Positions 17,221-27,717 are shown, counted from the first letter of the stretch. The stretch: DNA of 64,000 nucleotides from Anaerostipes sp. (GCA_028697725.1 JAQVEG010000006.1:28254-92253); one strand, 5' to 3'. Translations and numbers: made by a program. The notes: generated by a model not told the origin, from the sequence alone.

Positions 17221-18519
17221 TTATTTCATAAGAAAATCTGACATTGTAGGTTTTTTATTCTGATGTAATGGATGCACCATCTCCCAGAATGTTCCCTTTA
17301 TTGCTTTTTGATTCAATTCCTTGGCAACAGTGACTAATGAAGCCTTTTCATCTTGTCCCTGAATACTTACTTTATCATCTCCATCAATTCCTGTTAAAGT
17401 TACGAACCTTTGTGTATTGCTAATGGTTCCCTTTTTCATTGGAACTGCAAGTTCATATCCATACTGCAAAACAGACTTTAAGTCTTTACAACGATATTCT
17501 AACCGCTTATCAGCCTTAATTTCCTTCTTAATCTTTGCTTCTTTCTTCTGTTCTACTTTTGTCTTAGAAGAAATCTCCCAGAAAGGTCCTCCTGCAGATG
17601 CACTCTTAGATTGAGCAATCACATCCTTCAAGGTGTACTTATATGCACTTCTCTCTCGGCTTGCTACGTCTGCAACTGTTACCTGGTCTTTGTCATCAAT
17701 TCCTACTAATACAATAAAATGTCCACCCTTGGTAAAGTATCCTGGTCCCATCAATGCAACAACTGGATTCCCTGCTTTTAAAGCAGCTTTAATACTTGCA
17801 TAATCAGTTCCAAGTCCATTACAATTCAAATCATATTGCTTTGCAAGTGCAGGAATCATAGCATGAGACGATCCAGCATTGGTATAATATCCATTGTTAT
17901 ATGCCCAGATTGTAGTATCAAGTGGTGTAACCCACTTTCCTGTCAAAGAACTAATACATACCGCCATAGCAGTTGGTCCACATCCTGAACTATGTATACA
18001 ATAACCATTCTGATTCCATGCAGAATCTACTTGATTAAAGTAAATAAACTTTCCAATGTATTCTTTTTGATTCTTCATGTTAAGTCTAGTATCGTTATAT
18101 ACCTTAGGAATAATATTATTAACTACTTTTTCTTCCTTAAGGTTCTCATCTTTCTCTAGCTTCTTAACCTCGTCTTTTGTTTTAATCTTATTGCTTTTTT
18201 TATCTTTTTTATCTTTTTTCTTTTTTGTCGTATTTTTATGTTTAGTAGAGTTACTCGCTGTTGTCGATGTTTTCTCTGTCGTAGAAGTCTCTGGCTTAGC
18301 TGCTGTTGTTCCTTGTGTTGTTTCCTCTGTTGTACTTACTGTGTTTGTCGATGCTTCCGTCGTCTGTTTTATTCCTTCTGACGCTGTGGACACCGTCTTT
18401 GCTCCTTCCGTCGTTTGAGCATACACCGTATAATTACTATTCCCTATTATGCCAGACATACTTGTTACTGTACAAATACTTAATGCACCTGCTAAAAACA
18501 ATGCAGAATATTTTTTCAT
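17221..18519 (-). CDS. Secreted C39-like cysteine peptidase with a degenerate second lobe
   Basis: A 432-residue secreted protein. Residues 1-35 form a signal peptide ending near VYAQ. Residues 36-95 are Ser/Thr/Glu-rich (TTE-type repeats) and 96-132 are very Lys-rich, together a wall-spanning or wall-binding linker. A C39-like papain fold follows: Cys180 (SSGCGPTA), His267 (GGHFIVLVGID) and Asp284 (TVADVAS). After residue 340 a second stretch repeats the His/Asp half of the domain (LTGIDGDDKVS, KGTFWEM against GGPFWEI), but His and Asp are replaced. The ATG at 18519 has GGAG 7 bases upstream, better than one at 18537. Substrate unknown; the gene has its own terminator and is not obviously in an operon. 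Confidence 0.83.
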   Translation of the reverse strand: MKKYSALFLAGALSICTVTSMSGIIGNSNYTVYAQTTEGAKTVSTASEGIKQTTEASTNTVSTTEETTQGTTAAKPETSTTEKTSTTASNSTKHKNTTKKKKDKKDKKSNKIKTKDEVKKLEKDENLKEEKVVNNIIPKVYNDTRLNMKNQKEYIGKFIYFNQVDSAWNQNGYCIHSSGCGPTAMAVCISSLTGKWVTPLDTTIWAYNNGYYTNAGSSHAMIPALAKQYDLNCNGLGTDYASIKAALKAGNPVVALMGPGYFTKGGHFIVLVGIDDKDQVTVADVASRERSAYKYTLKDVIAQSKSASAGGPFWEISSKTKVEQKKEAKIKKEIKADKRLEYRCKDLKSVLQYGYELAVPMKKGTISNTQRFVTLTGIDGDDKVSIQGQDEKASLVTVAKELNQKAIKGTFWEMVHPLHQNKKPTMSDFLMK

Positions 18520-18566
18520 GAACTCACTCCCATCCATTTCTTCAATAATTAATTATAACTCTTTTT

Positions 18567-21059
18567 TTACAATTCTTCAACTTTACTTCCTTTATTTTTT
18601 TTATTTATTTGAATTTGCTGGTCAATTCGGCTTTTTAATTCTGTTACATGAGAAATAATCCCTATTAACCTTTTTCCATCTGCAAGTTCCATTAAGACTT
18701 CAACTGCCTGGTCTAAAGATTCTTGATCCAAAGAACCAAATCCCTCGTCTACAAAAAGCACATCAATCTCAATACCTCCTACATTATTTTGAACAATATC
18801 AGATAATCCCAGTGCCAGACACAATGCTGCTTTAAAACTTTCTCCACCTGATAATGTCTTTACTGGCCGTTTCTTGCCAGTATAATAATCAAGGACTTCA
18901 ATCTCTAGATTATCTTTTCTTCTTCCATCCAGGATATTTTCCTGACGGTACATCTCATATCTTCCATTGGTCATCTTTAAAAGTCTCGTATTCGCAGCTT
19001 TTAATATGTCATTGAAATATGTAATTAATACATACTGCTCAAAAGTAAGTCTTAGACCATTATCTCCATTTAATAGTTTCTCTACGTCTCCCACAATTCC
19101 ATATTTCTTTTCCAGCTCTTCTTTTCTTATTTCCTTTTCTTTCAGAGAACTAAGGGCTGTTTTCACTTCATGGAATTCTATTTGATTTTGTTCCTTCTTG
19201 CCTTCTAATACAGAGATTTTTTCTTTTCCAAGGTCAATTTGAATCTCCTTTTGATGGATTTCTTCTTCACTGATCTCATTGATTTGAATCTCTGATTTCT
19301 TCTTTTTCACTTCCTTCATTTGAACTTCTACATTAGAAAGTTGTATTTCATGTTCTTTTAGTGTCTTTTGATTTTCTTTTTGCTCGCTGTCAAACTTCTC
19401 AACAAAAGCAACTAATTCCTGATACTGGTGTTCCATTTCATTGATATCTGGAATATCCTTTAATTGCTCTTTTACAGCATCTAGTTTTCCACCCATTGCC
19501 TGAAGTTCATTTTGAATTTTTTGAAGGCACTCCGTTTCTTCTGAAACGCTTTTCGTCTTATACTGCACTGCTTCTTCAGGGGAAATTAAAGTAACTTCTG
19601 GCTTTTCGTCCATCTGCTCTTCTAACATTTGATCCCTTTGCATCCACTCTAACAATTGATGATAGCATTCCTGATACTGTTGCTCTGCTTTTAGGGATTT
19701 ATCTTCTTGAATCTTCACATCCTCTTTGGTAACTGTACTATTTTCACTTTTTGCCTTATTTGGATGCTCTATGGAACCACAGACTGGACAAGGCTTTCCC
19801 TCTTCCAGACTATCTGCAATCATTCCAATATTAGCTGCAAAAAATTCTGACTGAAGCTTCATCCAAAGATTCTTTTCTTGTTTCCATACTATTTCTTTTC
19901 TTTGGTATTCTTCTTTTTTTCTTTCTGTCTGCTTTTTTTGTTGAATTCTTTGATTCTCTTCTTCCTTCCATTTTTGTAACTGTGCTGCTTGAATCCGAAC
20001 TTCCTGTTGTAATTGGTCTTCTTTTCGCTCTTTTATTTCATTTTGCAACTTTTTATATTGAAATACCAGTTTTTGAAGTTCTTCAAATCGAAGTCTTTGC
20101 TCATACTTTTCTTCTCTTTTCTCTGCCAGACTCTCTAGCTCCTGTTGTTTTTTTTGATCAAGAAGATACGCTGCCTTTAATTTTATATTTTTTTCTTCTA
20201 ACTGATTTTCTTCCAACAGTAACTTTTCATAAACATCTTTCCCATTCTTTAATGTTTGAAGATAATTTATCTGTTCCATCTGCCTTTGACGCATTCCGAC
20301 TAAGTTATCATTTATGATCTTATTTTCTTCTGCTAAAGTTTTTTGATTCTTCTCCAAAATCTCTATCATTTTGTGAAAATCACCACGTTCCTTTGCGTCC
20401 ATATACTCCTGTGAAGAAAGAGAAATATTCCCTGTCTCTTCCATTGTTGTCACTAATTCTTTCAAAGAAAGATATAACTGCCTTCCTTTTTCTCTCGCTA
20501 TTTTTTGAATTTTTTGATATATCTGTGTTTGAAAAATAGAACGAAAGATTTCCACTCTTTCACTGGATTTTGCAACTAGGAGCTGCTGGAATTCACCTTG
20601 TGCCAACATGGAAAGTCTTTTAAACTGATCATAATCAATGCCAAGAATCCCTTGTATTTCTTGATTTACCTGAGAAAATCCCGTAACAATATCTCCATTT
20701 GGAAGATGCAGGGTCGCTTCTTCCTTTGTCACAGTCATTCCTTCCCCTCGCATTTTAGGACGTTCATAACGTGGTGTTCTTTCCACCATATACTCTTTCC
20801 CACGATGAGAAAAAGATAGTGTAATATATGTCTTTTTCTCTGGCACTGCAAAATCGCTTCTTAAATTTTCTTTGCTTCGCTCTTCCCCACTTACCTCTCC
20901 AAACAAACTGTAAGAAATGGCATCAAAAATTGTTGTTTTCCCTGATCCTGTTGGCCCACTAATTAAGAAAAGTCCTTCTTTTGCAAGCTTCTCAAAATCA
21001 ATTTTATTTTCTGTTGGAAAAGGACCCAATCCACAGAATTCTAACATCAATGGTCTCAT
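18567..21059 (-). CDS. sbcC: Exonuclease SbcC
   Basis: An 830-residue SMC-like ATPase of the SbcCD nuclease, which clears hairpins and DNA ends. Walker A is GPTGSGKTT (35-43). Two long coiled coils flank a zinc hook CPVCG near 422-426. The signature LSGGESFKAALCL and Walker B VLFVDEGFGSLD are at the C-terminus. The protein is shorter than the usual 1000 or more residues, mostly through shorter coils. The first codon overlaps the sbcD stop by 4 bases. Confidence 0.93.
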   Translation of the reverse strand: MRPLMLEFCGLGPFPTENKIDFEKLAKEGLFLISGPTGSGKTTIFDAISYSLFGEVSGEERSKENLRSDFAVPEKKTYITLSFSHRGKEYMVERTPRYERPKMRGEGMTVTKEEATLHLPNGDIVTGFSQVNQEIQGILGIDYDQFKRLSMLAQGEFQQLLVAKSSERVEIFRSIFQTQIYQKIQKIAREKGRQLYLSLKELVTTMEETGNISLSSQEYMDAKERGDFHKMIEILEKNQKTLAEENKIINDNLVGMRQRQMEQINYLQTLKNGKDVYEKLLLEENQLEEKNIKLKAAYLLDQKKQQELESLAEKREEKYEQRLRFEELQKLVFQYKKLQNEIKERKEDQLQQEVRIQAAQLQKWKEEENQRIQQKKQTERKKEEYQRKEIVWKQEKNLWMKLQSEFFAANIGMIADSLEEGKPCPVCGSIEHPNKAKSENSTVTKEDVKIQEDKSLKAEQQYQECYHQLLEWMQRDQMLEEQMDEKPEVTLISPEEAVQYKTKSVSEETECLQKIQNELQAMGGKLDAVKEQLKDIPDINEMEHQYQELVAFVEKFDSEQKENQKTLKEHEIQLSNVEVQMKEVKKKKSEIQINEISEEEIHQKEIQIDLGKEKISVLEGKKEQNQIEFHEVKTALSSLKEKEIRKEELEKKYGIVGDVEKLLNGDNGLRLTFEQYVLITYFNDILKAANTRLLKMTNGRYEMYRQENILDGRRKDNLEIEVLDYYTGKKRPVKTLSGGESFKAALCLALGLSDIVQNNVGGIEIDVLFVDEGFGSLDQESLDQAVEVLMELADGKRLIGIISHVTELKSRIDQQIQINKKNKGSKVEEL

Positions 21060-22180
21060 GACTTTTCCACCTCTTCTCCCAGCATCTCTTTCATATAATT
21101 GTGACGCTGTTCTTCTATCTCTCCTGTGGCAACCATAAGAAAATCATCAAATAATTCCATAGGTGTTTTCTCTTTTATTTTGGAAACAGATAGTTCTCCC
21201 TGGTTCCCTCGCTGATTTTTCTCAAGGGATAATTCCATAATATTTGGATAATAAGAACGAAGAGTCCCAATAGGGTCTAACAATTCTTCTTTATCTGTCA
21301 ATGTAACTTTAAGGTAATCTTCTGCATTGGCACTTTCAACGATTTCCTTTTGAATTAAATCTTTTAATCTGCCTTTGATACATCTCATATCCCTTTGAGC
21401 TTTCATCTCTATTGTTTTCACTTCAATCTTCTTATCAATATCCAGCATTGTTACAGATTTGTGATGAAACTCTTCTGAAAATGAATATTTCATCAACGAT
21501 CCACTGTATCGAACGGTATCTCTCCCCACTCTCTGTGGTCCATGAATATGCCCAAGTGCCACATAATCGTAGTCCTCAAACACTTTATAGGAAATGGCAT
21601 CTGTTCCTCCAATACTAAGTATCTGCTCAGAATCCGACTGTTCTACTGGATTGGTTCCAGTTACAAATTGATGTGTCACTAGAATATTCTTTTTCTTTTG
21701 ATCCACAACGTGATGTGCTAAAACAACTTTCATCCCATCCTCAAAAGTTTCGATTTTCTCTTCTGGATATAATGCTCTTACATGTGCAGGTTTGAAAAAT
21801 GGAAGAAGATGAATTACCACTTCCTCTCCTATCTCTATTGTTGTAATCTCTTCTTTTAGTATTCCTTCTATATAAACACCTTGTTTTGCCAAAATTTCAC
21901 CGCCAAAGGCTACTCTTTCTCCAGAATCATGATTTCCTGCTACCGCATAAACCTTAATCCCCATTCTCGTTATTTCATTTAAAAAATCATCAAATAAAAC
22001 AACAGCATCCTTTGTTGGAATACTTCGATCATAGATATCTCCTGCAAGGATGACTCCCTGTATCTTATGTTCCTCGACTACAGAAACTATTTTTTCAAGA
22101 AGTATCCTTTGGTCTTCTATTAAATTCATTTCATTCACAGTTTTACCTAAATGTAAATCTGCCATATGTAATAATCTCAT
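21056..22180 (-). CDS. sbcD: Exonuclease SbcD
   Basis: A 374-residue Mre11-type phosphoesterase, partner of SbcC. Metal motifs are all present: HMADLHLGK (6-13), LAGDIYDRS near 45, VAGNHDSGER near 79, a lone His in VLAHHVV, and ALGHIHGPQ near 212. The C-terminal part would bind the base of the SbcC coiled coil. It lies 20 bases downstream of recJ and overlaps sbcC by 4 bases, forming a recombination and repair operon. Confidence 0.95.
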   Translation of the reverse strand: MRLLHMADLHLGKTVNEMNLIEDQRILLEKIVSVVEEHKIQGVILAGDIYDRSIPTKDAVVLFDDFLNEITRMGIKVYAVAGNHDSGERVAFGGEILAKQGVYIEGILKEEITTIEIGEEVVIHLLPFFKPAHVRALYPEEKIETFEDGMKVVLAHHVVDQKKKNILVTHQFVTGTNPVEQSDSEQILSIGGTDAISYKVFEDYDYVALGHIHGPQRVGRDTVRYSGSLMKYSFSEEFHHKSVTMLDIDKKIEVKTIEMKAQRDMRCIKGRLKDLIQKEIVESANAEDYLKVTLTDKEELLDPIGTLRSYYPNIMELSLEKNQRGNQGELSVSKIKEKTPMELFDDFLMVATGEIEEQRHNYMKEMLGEEVEKS

Positions 22181-22200
22181 GGATTTCCTTTCTTGTACGT

Positions 22201-23922
22201 TTAGTTAAAGAAATAATTTTGTATGGTAATTTGTAAATTTTGATATCCTTGATATTCATTAATTGTAGGATAATAGGTACATGTCATATATTGATGTGTC
22301 CCTTTTTTCTCATTAAATATCTCTTGGGATTCAAATAGAATTCCCTGAATTTTATTTCCCTTTTCATTTAAAAAATCAATTCGGATTACATTTCTTTCTT
22401 TTCCAAAAACACGTATTTGATTTATGAATAATTTCCTCTGTGCAAAAACGGGCTTTCGGTTCCCCATTCCAAATGGCTCAAGGAGTGACAATTGCTCCAC
22501 AAGCTGAAATGTAACATAATCTACTGGCATATCTGCATCAATTACTACTTTTCTTGTAAAATCATCTTCCGTCAACCTGCAGTTGTCGTTAATTCTTCTG
22601 CGAAATTCATCTAATCTATCCTCCGTTAAAGAACATCCTGCTGCCATGGCGTGTCCTCCAAACTTGGTAAATACATCCTCAATCTTTATCATCTCTTCAA
22701 ACATATGATATCCTTCTATGGATCTTCCAGAACCTTTTATTCCGTCTTTTCCCCGGGTCAACACAAATGTAGGCTTGTGATATGTATCTTTTATCCGTCC
22801 TGCAATGATTCCTGCAATACTTTCATGACAGTCTGGTATATAAATAACAAGCACTGAATCTTCCGTGCAACCTTCTTTTTCTACAAGATTCAAAGCTTCC
22901 TCTACACCTTCACCTGTCATTTCCTTTCGAGTTTCATTTAATTCTTTTAAAACCTGTGCTTTTTCCTTTGCAACCTCATAGTCTTTTTCCGTAAATAACT
23001 CCATAACCATTTTCGCAGATTCAAGACGCCCACTGGCATTCATACAAGGTCCAATCACAAACCCAAAGTGATATGATGCAATTTCTTTGTCTAATAATTG
23101 ATATACATCTAATAAGGCTCTAAGTCCAAGATTCTTTGTACTCTTTATTGACTTTAAAGCTTCTTTGACAAAAATCCGATTCTCTTTTGTCAGTTCTACC
23201 ACATCACAAACTGTTGCAATTCCTAAAAAGGGAATTAAATTCTTTATAACTTCTATATCTCCATTCATTAAGTCATACAAAGCCCGCATCAACTGAAATG
23301 CCACCCCTGCTCCACACAAATGAGGATAAGAATATAGACAACCTTCCTGCTTTGGATTTACAATGACATCTGCTTTGGGAAGTTTTTCTACTCTCTCTCC
23401 TTCTATGATTTCAAAGGGTACTTCATGGTGATCTGTTACTATAATCTCCATTCCCAATTCTTTCCCATAGGCAATGGCATCGCTTGCAGCAATTCCATTG
23501 TCACAAGTTAGAATGCAATCTACCCCATCTTGTTTTGCTTTCATAATAATATCTTCATTAATTCCATATCCATCTTTCATACGGTCTGGAATCTGATAAT
23601 CTACTTTTGCACCTAGTTCTTTTAAAGATTTCCACAAAATATAATTAGAACTTACCCCATCCACATCATAGTCAGATACAATCCGAATATGCTGCTCTCC
23701 TTGTATCTTCCTCTTTAATAGTTCACTAGCTTCTTTCACTCCCTTCATTGTAATTGGATTTGAAACTAAACTAATATTTCCATATAAATATTCTTCAATA
23801 TTCTTATCCCCTACAATTTCACGATTGCGAAGAATTCTTGCTACCACTTGATCTATCTTATATTTCTCACCAATCTCTTTGAAATCTGCTTTCTTCTTTA
23901 AAATAACCCATTTTTCTTTCAT
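22201..23922 (-). CDS. recJ: Single-stranded-DNA-specific exonuclease RecJ
   Basis: A 573-residue 5'-3' exonuclease. The DHH phosphoesterase motifs are VSDYDVDGVSS near 85, CDNGIAA and TDHHEVP. The DHHA1 region has GRSIEGYHM and KFGGHAMAAG (the GGH motif), and an OB-type domain closes the protein. The ATG at 23922 is preferred because AAGGA precedes it by 7 bases and the family normally begins close to KWVI; in-frame codons up to 23961 would add 13 residues. The same operon carries sbcD and sbcC. Confidence 0.93.
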   Translation of the reverse strand: MKEKWVILKKKADFKEIGEKYKIDQVVARILRNREIVGDKNIEEYLYGNISLVSNPITMKGVKEASELLKRKIQGEQHIRIVSDYDVDGVSSNYILWKSLKELGAKVDYQIPDRMKDGYGINEDIIMKAKQDGVDCILTCDNGIAASDAIAYGKELGMEIIVTDHHEVPFEIIEGERVEKLPKADVIVNPKQEGCLYSYPHLCGAGVAFQLMRALYDLMNGDIEVIKNLIPFLGIATVCDVVELTKENRIFVKEALKSIKSTKNLGLRALLDVYQLLDKEIASYHFGFVIGPCMNASGRLESAKMVMELFTEKDYEVAKEKAQVLKELNETRKEMTGEGVEEALNLVEKEGCTEDSVLVIYIPDCHESIAGIIAGRIKDTYHKPTFVLTRGKDGIKGSGRSIEGYHMFEEMIKIEDVFTKFGGHAMAAGCSLTEDRLDEFRRRINDNCRLTEDDFTRKVVIDADMPVDYVTFQLVEQLSLLEPFGMGNRKPVFAQRKLFINQIRVFGKERNVIRIDFLNEKGNKIQGILFESQEIFNEKKGTHQYMTCTYYPTINEYQGYQNLQITIQNYFFN

Positions 23923-23983
23923 TGCAATTTCCTTTTCCAACATATTTCTTTGTTTTTTCACATCTAATGCTATTATACTAGAA

Positions 23984-24019
23984 AAAAGAACGAGAATATA
24001 GAAATATTCCCGTTCTTTT
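23984..24019 (-). terminator. Terminator after secDF
   Basis: Arms AAAGAACGAGAATA and TATTCCCGTTCTTT with one mismatch, followed on the minus strand by a T run. It separates secDF from recJ. Confidence 0.8.
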
Positions 24020-24029
24020 ATTTAGAATC

Positions 24030-26315
24030 TTATCGGATTCCTTTTTTCTTTTTCTTTCTTTTTTTCTTATTACTTGGCCCAATCTTCGCAGATGCATCTT
24101 CATATACTACACTTGACTCAGCTCCTGCTGCCTCAATTTTTGCTTCTTTTGCCAAGAATCTTTGATACTCTTCTTTTCCTTTTCCAATTCGAGTTCTCAT
24201 AAAGAACCAAAGTGGCCCTGTTAAAAAGACAGAAGAGAATGCTCCACCAACAACACCAACCATCAATGTTAATGCAAATTCACGAAGAGATGATGATCCC
24301 ATAAGGAATAACACAAACACCATGACAAAGGTTGTAAATGATGAGTTAATGGTTCTAGTAAATGTCTGGGTAATACTAGCATTTACAATATGCTTTAAGT
24401 TCCTTCCATCCGATTCTTTGATATTCTCACGAATTCGGTCAAAAATAACAATGGTCGAGTTGATGGAATAACCAAGAATCGTAAGCATACATGCAATAAA
24501 TGTACCACCTACAGACAACTTAAGGATAGAATATGCAGCAAATACAACTAATAAGTCATTTAACAATGCAACAATTGCACTTGCACCAAACTTCACGTCC
24601 TTAAATCTAAATGCAATGTATACTAACATAAATGCAGAAGCTATCACTACGGCAATTACTGCATCTTGCTGCATTTCATTACTAATAGTCGAACTAATAT
24701 TCTCGGTTGCAACAGTTTTTACACCGTAACTTTTCTTTAATGATTTTTCAATGGCTTCTCTTTGCTTTAAGCTCAATTCTACAGACTTAATGACCATCTG
24801 ATTGTTTGCCTGTACTTTTTGACTCTGTACAGAAGTAGATTTACTGATTTTCTCATATGCTTTGACTACTTTCTTTTCTAAATCTGCATTAAGCTTTTTA
24901 TTATCCTTAAAGGTAATTGTAGAAGCAGTACCTCCGGAAAACTCTAAATCAAAATTTAAAACGGAACCTGTTGCGTTTTTGTTGACACCTAAGAAAGCTA
25001 ATCCAGCCACAATAATAATTCCTGCAACTGCCACATATTTTTTACCTGTCTTTACAAAATCAAATTCCTTAATTGTTCTTGCTTTTCCATATAACTTAGG
25101 ACTCTTCAATCCAAGATGATATGCTGCATAAACTAGGAATCTACTAACTACAAGTGCTGTGAACATAGAAATCAGTACACTAATCCCCAACGTCTGAGCA
25201 AATCCTTTGACTGTTCCTGTTCCTCTCCACATCAAAACAGCAACTGCAATCAATGTTGTAACATTTCCATCAATAATGGCTGATGCTGCCTTTGAAAATC
25301 CAGACTTCAATGCAGTTCCAACACTCTTTCCTGCTGATATTTCTTCTTTGATACGAGAATAGATAATAACATTGGCATCGACTGCCATACCAATACCTAA
25401 AATAATACCCGCAAGTCCTGGTAGTGTTAATGTAATATTAAATCCATTTAACGCAAGTACCATCATCAAAATATAAATGGCTAAAGCTAAGGATGCAACA
25501 ACACCTGGCAACAAGTACAATGCAATCATAAACACTGCGATAATCCCAACTCCAACAATTCCTGCTTTGACCGTTGTATTAATAGCACCGTCTCCAAGCT
25601 TTGCAGAAACTACATTTGAGCGAAGCTCCTTAAGTTCTACCGGCAAGGCACCAATACGAATTGAAGATGCAAGATTTTCAGCTTCTTCATAGTTTGCCAT
25701 TCCATCAATGCTACATTCACCCTTTGTGATTGCCTCTTTTACAGTTGGTGCACTTACAATCTGCTTGTCATAAACAATATAGATGGATTTTCCAACATTT
25801 GCTTTGGTTGCTTTTGCAAATGCTTTGGTTCCCTTTGCATCAAAGTTAAGGGCAACTACATATTCTTTTGTTCCATTATTGTCTATTGTCTTTGCTTCTG
25901 CAGACTTTACATTAGAACCTGTAAGTGCTGTTTTTCCATCTTGTGTCATGAAAGATAACGTACCTGGCTGTCCAAGTTCATCTAAAATCTTATTGGCATC
26001 TGTAACACCTGGAATCTCAATGTTAATTCTATTGTCACCTTCACGATATACTTCTGCTTCTGTACTGTATGTCTCTACACGCTTTTGAAGCTTATAAACA
26101 GTATCTTTCATATCACTGTCTGAAATATTCTTTCCTTGTACTTCATATGTGATACTGACTCCCCCGGCTAAATCAAGTCCCAAGTCAATATTGCTTGCAC
26201 GTCCAATCTTTTGCTTTGTAATTCCATTACTTAAAATGTACCCACCAAATCCGCACAATCCAATAATCAAGATAAGACCAAGGACATATCGCCAGACTTT
26301 TTTCTTACTCTTCAT
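24030..26315 (-). CDS. secDF: Fused protein-export subunit SecDF
   Basis: A 761-residue fusion of SecD and SecF, which uses the proton-motive force to help proteins leave the Sec channel. The SecD half has LGLDLAGGVS near 46-54 and a P1 domain; the SecF half restarts with DLEFSGGTAS near 457. Each half has about six hydrophobic segments with the conserved GMAVDANVIIY and LGYSINSTIVIFDRI cores. The C-terminus is a basic tail rich in Lys. Its start overlaps the stop of the SCIFF maturase by 11 bases. Confidence 0.95.
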   Translation of the reverse strand: MKSKKKVWRYVLGLILIIGLCGFGGYILSNGITKQKIGRASNIDLGLDLAGGVSITYEVQGKNISDSDMKDTVYKLQKRVETYSTEAEVYREGDNRINIEIPGVTDANKILDELGQPGTLSFMTQDGKTALTGSNVKSAEAKTIDNNGTKEYVVALNFDAKGTKAFAKATKANVGKSIYIVYDKQIVSAPTVKEAITKGECSIDGMANYEEAENLASSIRIGALPVELKELRSNVVSAKLGDGAINTTVKAGIVGVGIIAVFMIALYLLPGVVASLALAIYILMMVLALNGFNITLTLPGLAGIILGIGMAVDANVIIYSRIKEEISAGKSVGTALKSGFSKAASAIIDGNVTTLIAVAVLMWRGTGTVKGFAQTLGISVLISMFTALVVSRFLVYAAYHLGLKSPKLYGKARTIKEFDFVKTGKKYVAVAGIIIVAGLAFLGVNKNATGSVLNFDLEFSGGTASTITFKDNKKLNADLEKKVVKAYEKISKSTSVQSQKVQANNQMVIKSVELSLKQREAIEKSLKKSYGVKTVATENISSTISNEMQQDAVIAVVIASAFMLVYIAFRFKDVKFGASAIVALLNDLLVVFAAYSILKLSVGGTFIACMLTILGYSINSTIVIFDRIRENIKESDGRNLKHIVNASITQTFTRTINSSFTTFVMVFVLFLMGSSSLREFALTLMVGVVGGAFSSVFLTGPLWFFMRTRIGKGKEEYQRFLAKEAKIEAAGAESSVVYEDASAKIGPSNKKKRKKKKKGIR

Positions 26316-27678
26316 TACTGCTCTCCTTTTCTGTCATCTGTGCAGCTTTAATCATTAGCGCACACTCTACTCGTTTTCTTTCTAGCTGACATCCAATATC
26401 ATAAGTTCCATTGATTGTTCCGTTCAACTTGTATGAGTTGGCACTACATCCACCACTACAATAAAATCTTGCAAAACAATCTCTGCAGGCTTCTCTTGAA
26501 TAGACACTGGTTGCTTTAAATTCTGAAACTATATCTTCTTTCTTGATTCCATCATTCACATTCCCCATTAGAAATTCGTCTTCTCCTACAAACTGGTGGC
26601 ATGGATATAAATCACCCCAAGGAGTTACTGCAAGATATTCTGTTCCTGAACCACATCCAGATAAACGCTTCGCCACACAAGGTCCGCCAGTTAAATCAAT
26701 CATAAAATGGAAAAATGTAAATCCTTTTCCTTCTTTATTACGCTTTACCATCTCACTTGCAAGCTTATCATATTCTTTCATTACTTGAGGAAGGTCTGCT
26801 TCCTTAATTGTATATTCTTCTGTATCTGGTCCTACTACTGGTTCCACTGAAATCTGTTTAAATCCCTCATCTGCAAGATGAAATACATCTTGAGAAAAGT
26901 CAAGATTATGATGTGTAAAGGTTCCTCTTACGTAGTATTTTTCTTGATGTCTTTGTTCTGCAAACTTCTTAAACTTATCAATAATAATATCGTAGCTTCC
27001 CTTTCCATTAGGAGTTGGGCGCATATAATCATGAACTTCCTTACGTCCATCCACGCTTAAAACTACATTATCCATCTCTTTATTCGCAAAATCCATAATA
27101 TCATCATTTAACAACATTCCATTGGTTGTAAGTGTAAATCTGAAATTCTTATTATGTTCTTCTTCCAAACTTCTTCCATAAGCAACAATCTCTTTGACAA
27201 CATCAAAGTTCATCAAAGGCTCCCCGCCAAAGAAATCCACTTCAAGATTACGTCTGTTTCCTGAATTGGCAACTAAAAAGTCTAACGCTTTCTTACCAAT
27301 TTCAGCACTCATTAAGGAACGATCTCCCTGATATTCTCCTTCTTCTGCAAAACAGTAACGGCAGGCAAGGTTACAATCATGGGCAATATGTAAACACAAC
27401 GCTTTTACCACCGTTGGTCTTTTCTTAAATTCACAGATATAATCTTCATAATCATCCTCTGAAAATAGAACTCCCATATCCTTTAATTCTGCTACTTCTT
27501 CATATGCCTCTTTGACATCTTTTGATTCATATTGACCCAGCTGGGACTGAACTTCTTCAAGAGAATTTTTCTCAAAAAGAGCAATCACATCGTAAGTCAA
27601 ATCATCTACAACATGGACAGATCCACTTTCTACATCTAATACCATATTATATCCATTGTTTTTATATTGATGAACCAC
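26305..27678 (-). CDS. scfB: SCIFF-peptide thioether maturase, radical SAM / SPASM
   Basis: A 457-residue radical SAM enzyme. The cluster motif is CNLACRYC (Cys102, Cys106, Cys109). An N-terminal domain resembling the peptide-binding RRE precedes it. The SPASM region at the C-terminus has multiple Cys (for example CRDCFARFYCSGGC), which bind auxiliary Fe-S clusters. In this family the enzyme joins peptide cysteines to alpha carbons of partner residues, making thioether bridges in the SCIFF precursor. The precursor gene stands 82 bases upstream. The 3' end overlaps secDF. Confidence 0.95.
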   Translation of the reverse strand: MVHQYKNNGYNMVLDVESGSVHVVDDLTYDVIALFEKNSLEEVQSQLGQYESKDVKEAYEEVAELKDMGVLFSEDDYEDYICEFKKRPTVVKALCLHIAHDCNLACRYCFAEEGEYQGDRSLMSAEIGKKALDFLVANSGNRRNLEVDFFGGEPLMNFDVVKEIVAYGRSLEEEHNKNFRFTLTTNGMLLNDDIMDFANKEMDNVVLSVDGRKEVHDYMRPTPNGKGSYDIIIDKFKKFAEQRHQEKYYVRGTFTHHNLDFSQDVFHLADEGFKQISVEPVVGPDTEEYTIKEADLPQVMKEYDKLASEMVKRNKEGKGFTFFHFMIDLTGGPCVAKRLSGCGSGTEYLAVTPWGDLYPCHQFVGEDEFLMGNVNDGIKKEDIVSEFKATSVYSREACRDCFARFYCSGGCSANSYKLNGTINGTYDIGCQLERKRVECALMIKAAQMTEKESSNEE

Positions 27679-27717
27679 TGGTTAATCTCCTTTTATTTTT
27701 ATTTCTCAATCACTAAG

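Noticed and set aside
18077..18418. Plus-strand open frame of 113 codons
   Set aside because: It is the complement of the Lys/Thr-rich linker of the C39-like peptidase, giving artificial Leu/Val/Ser runs.
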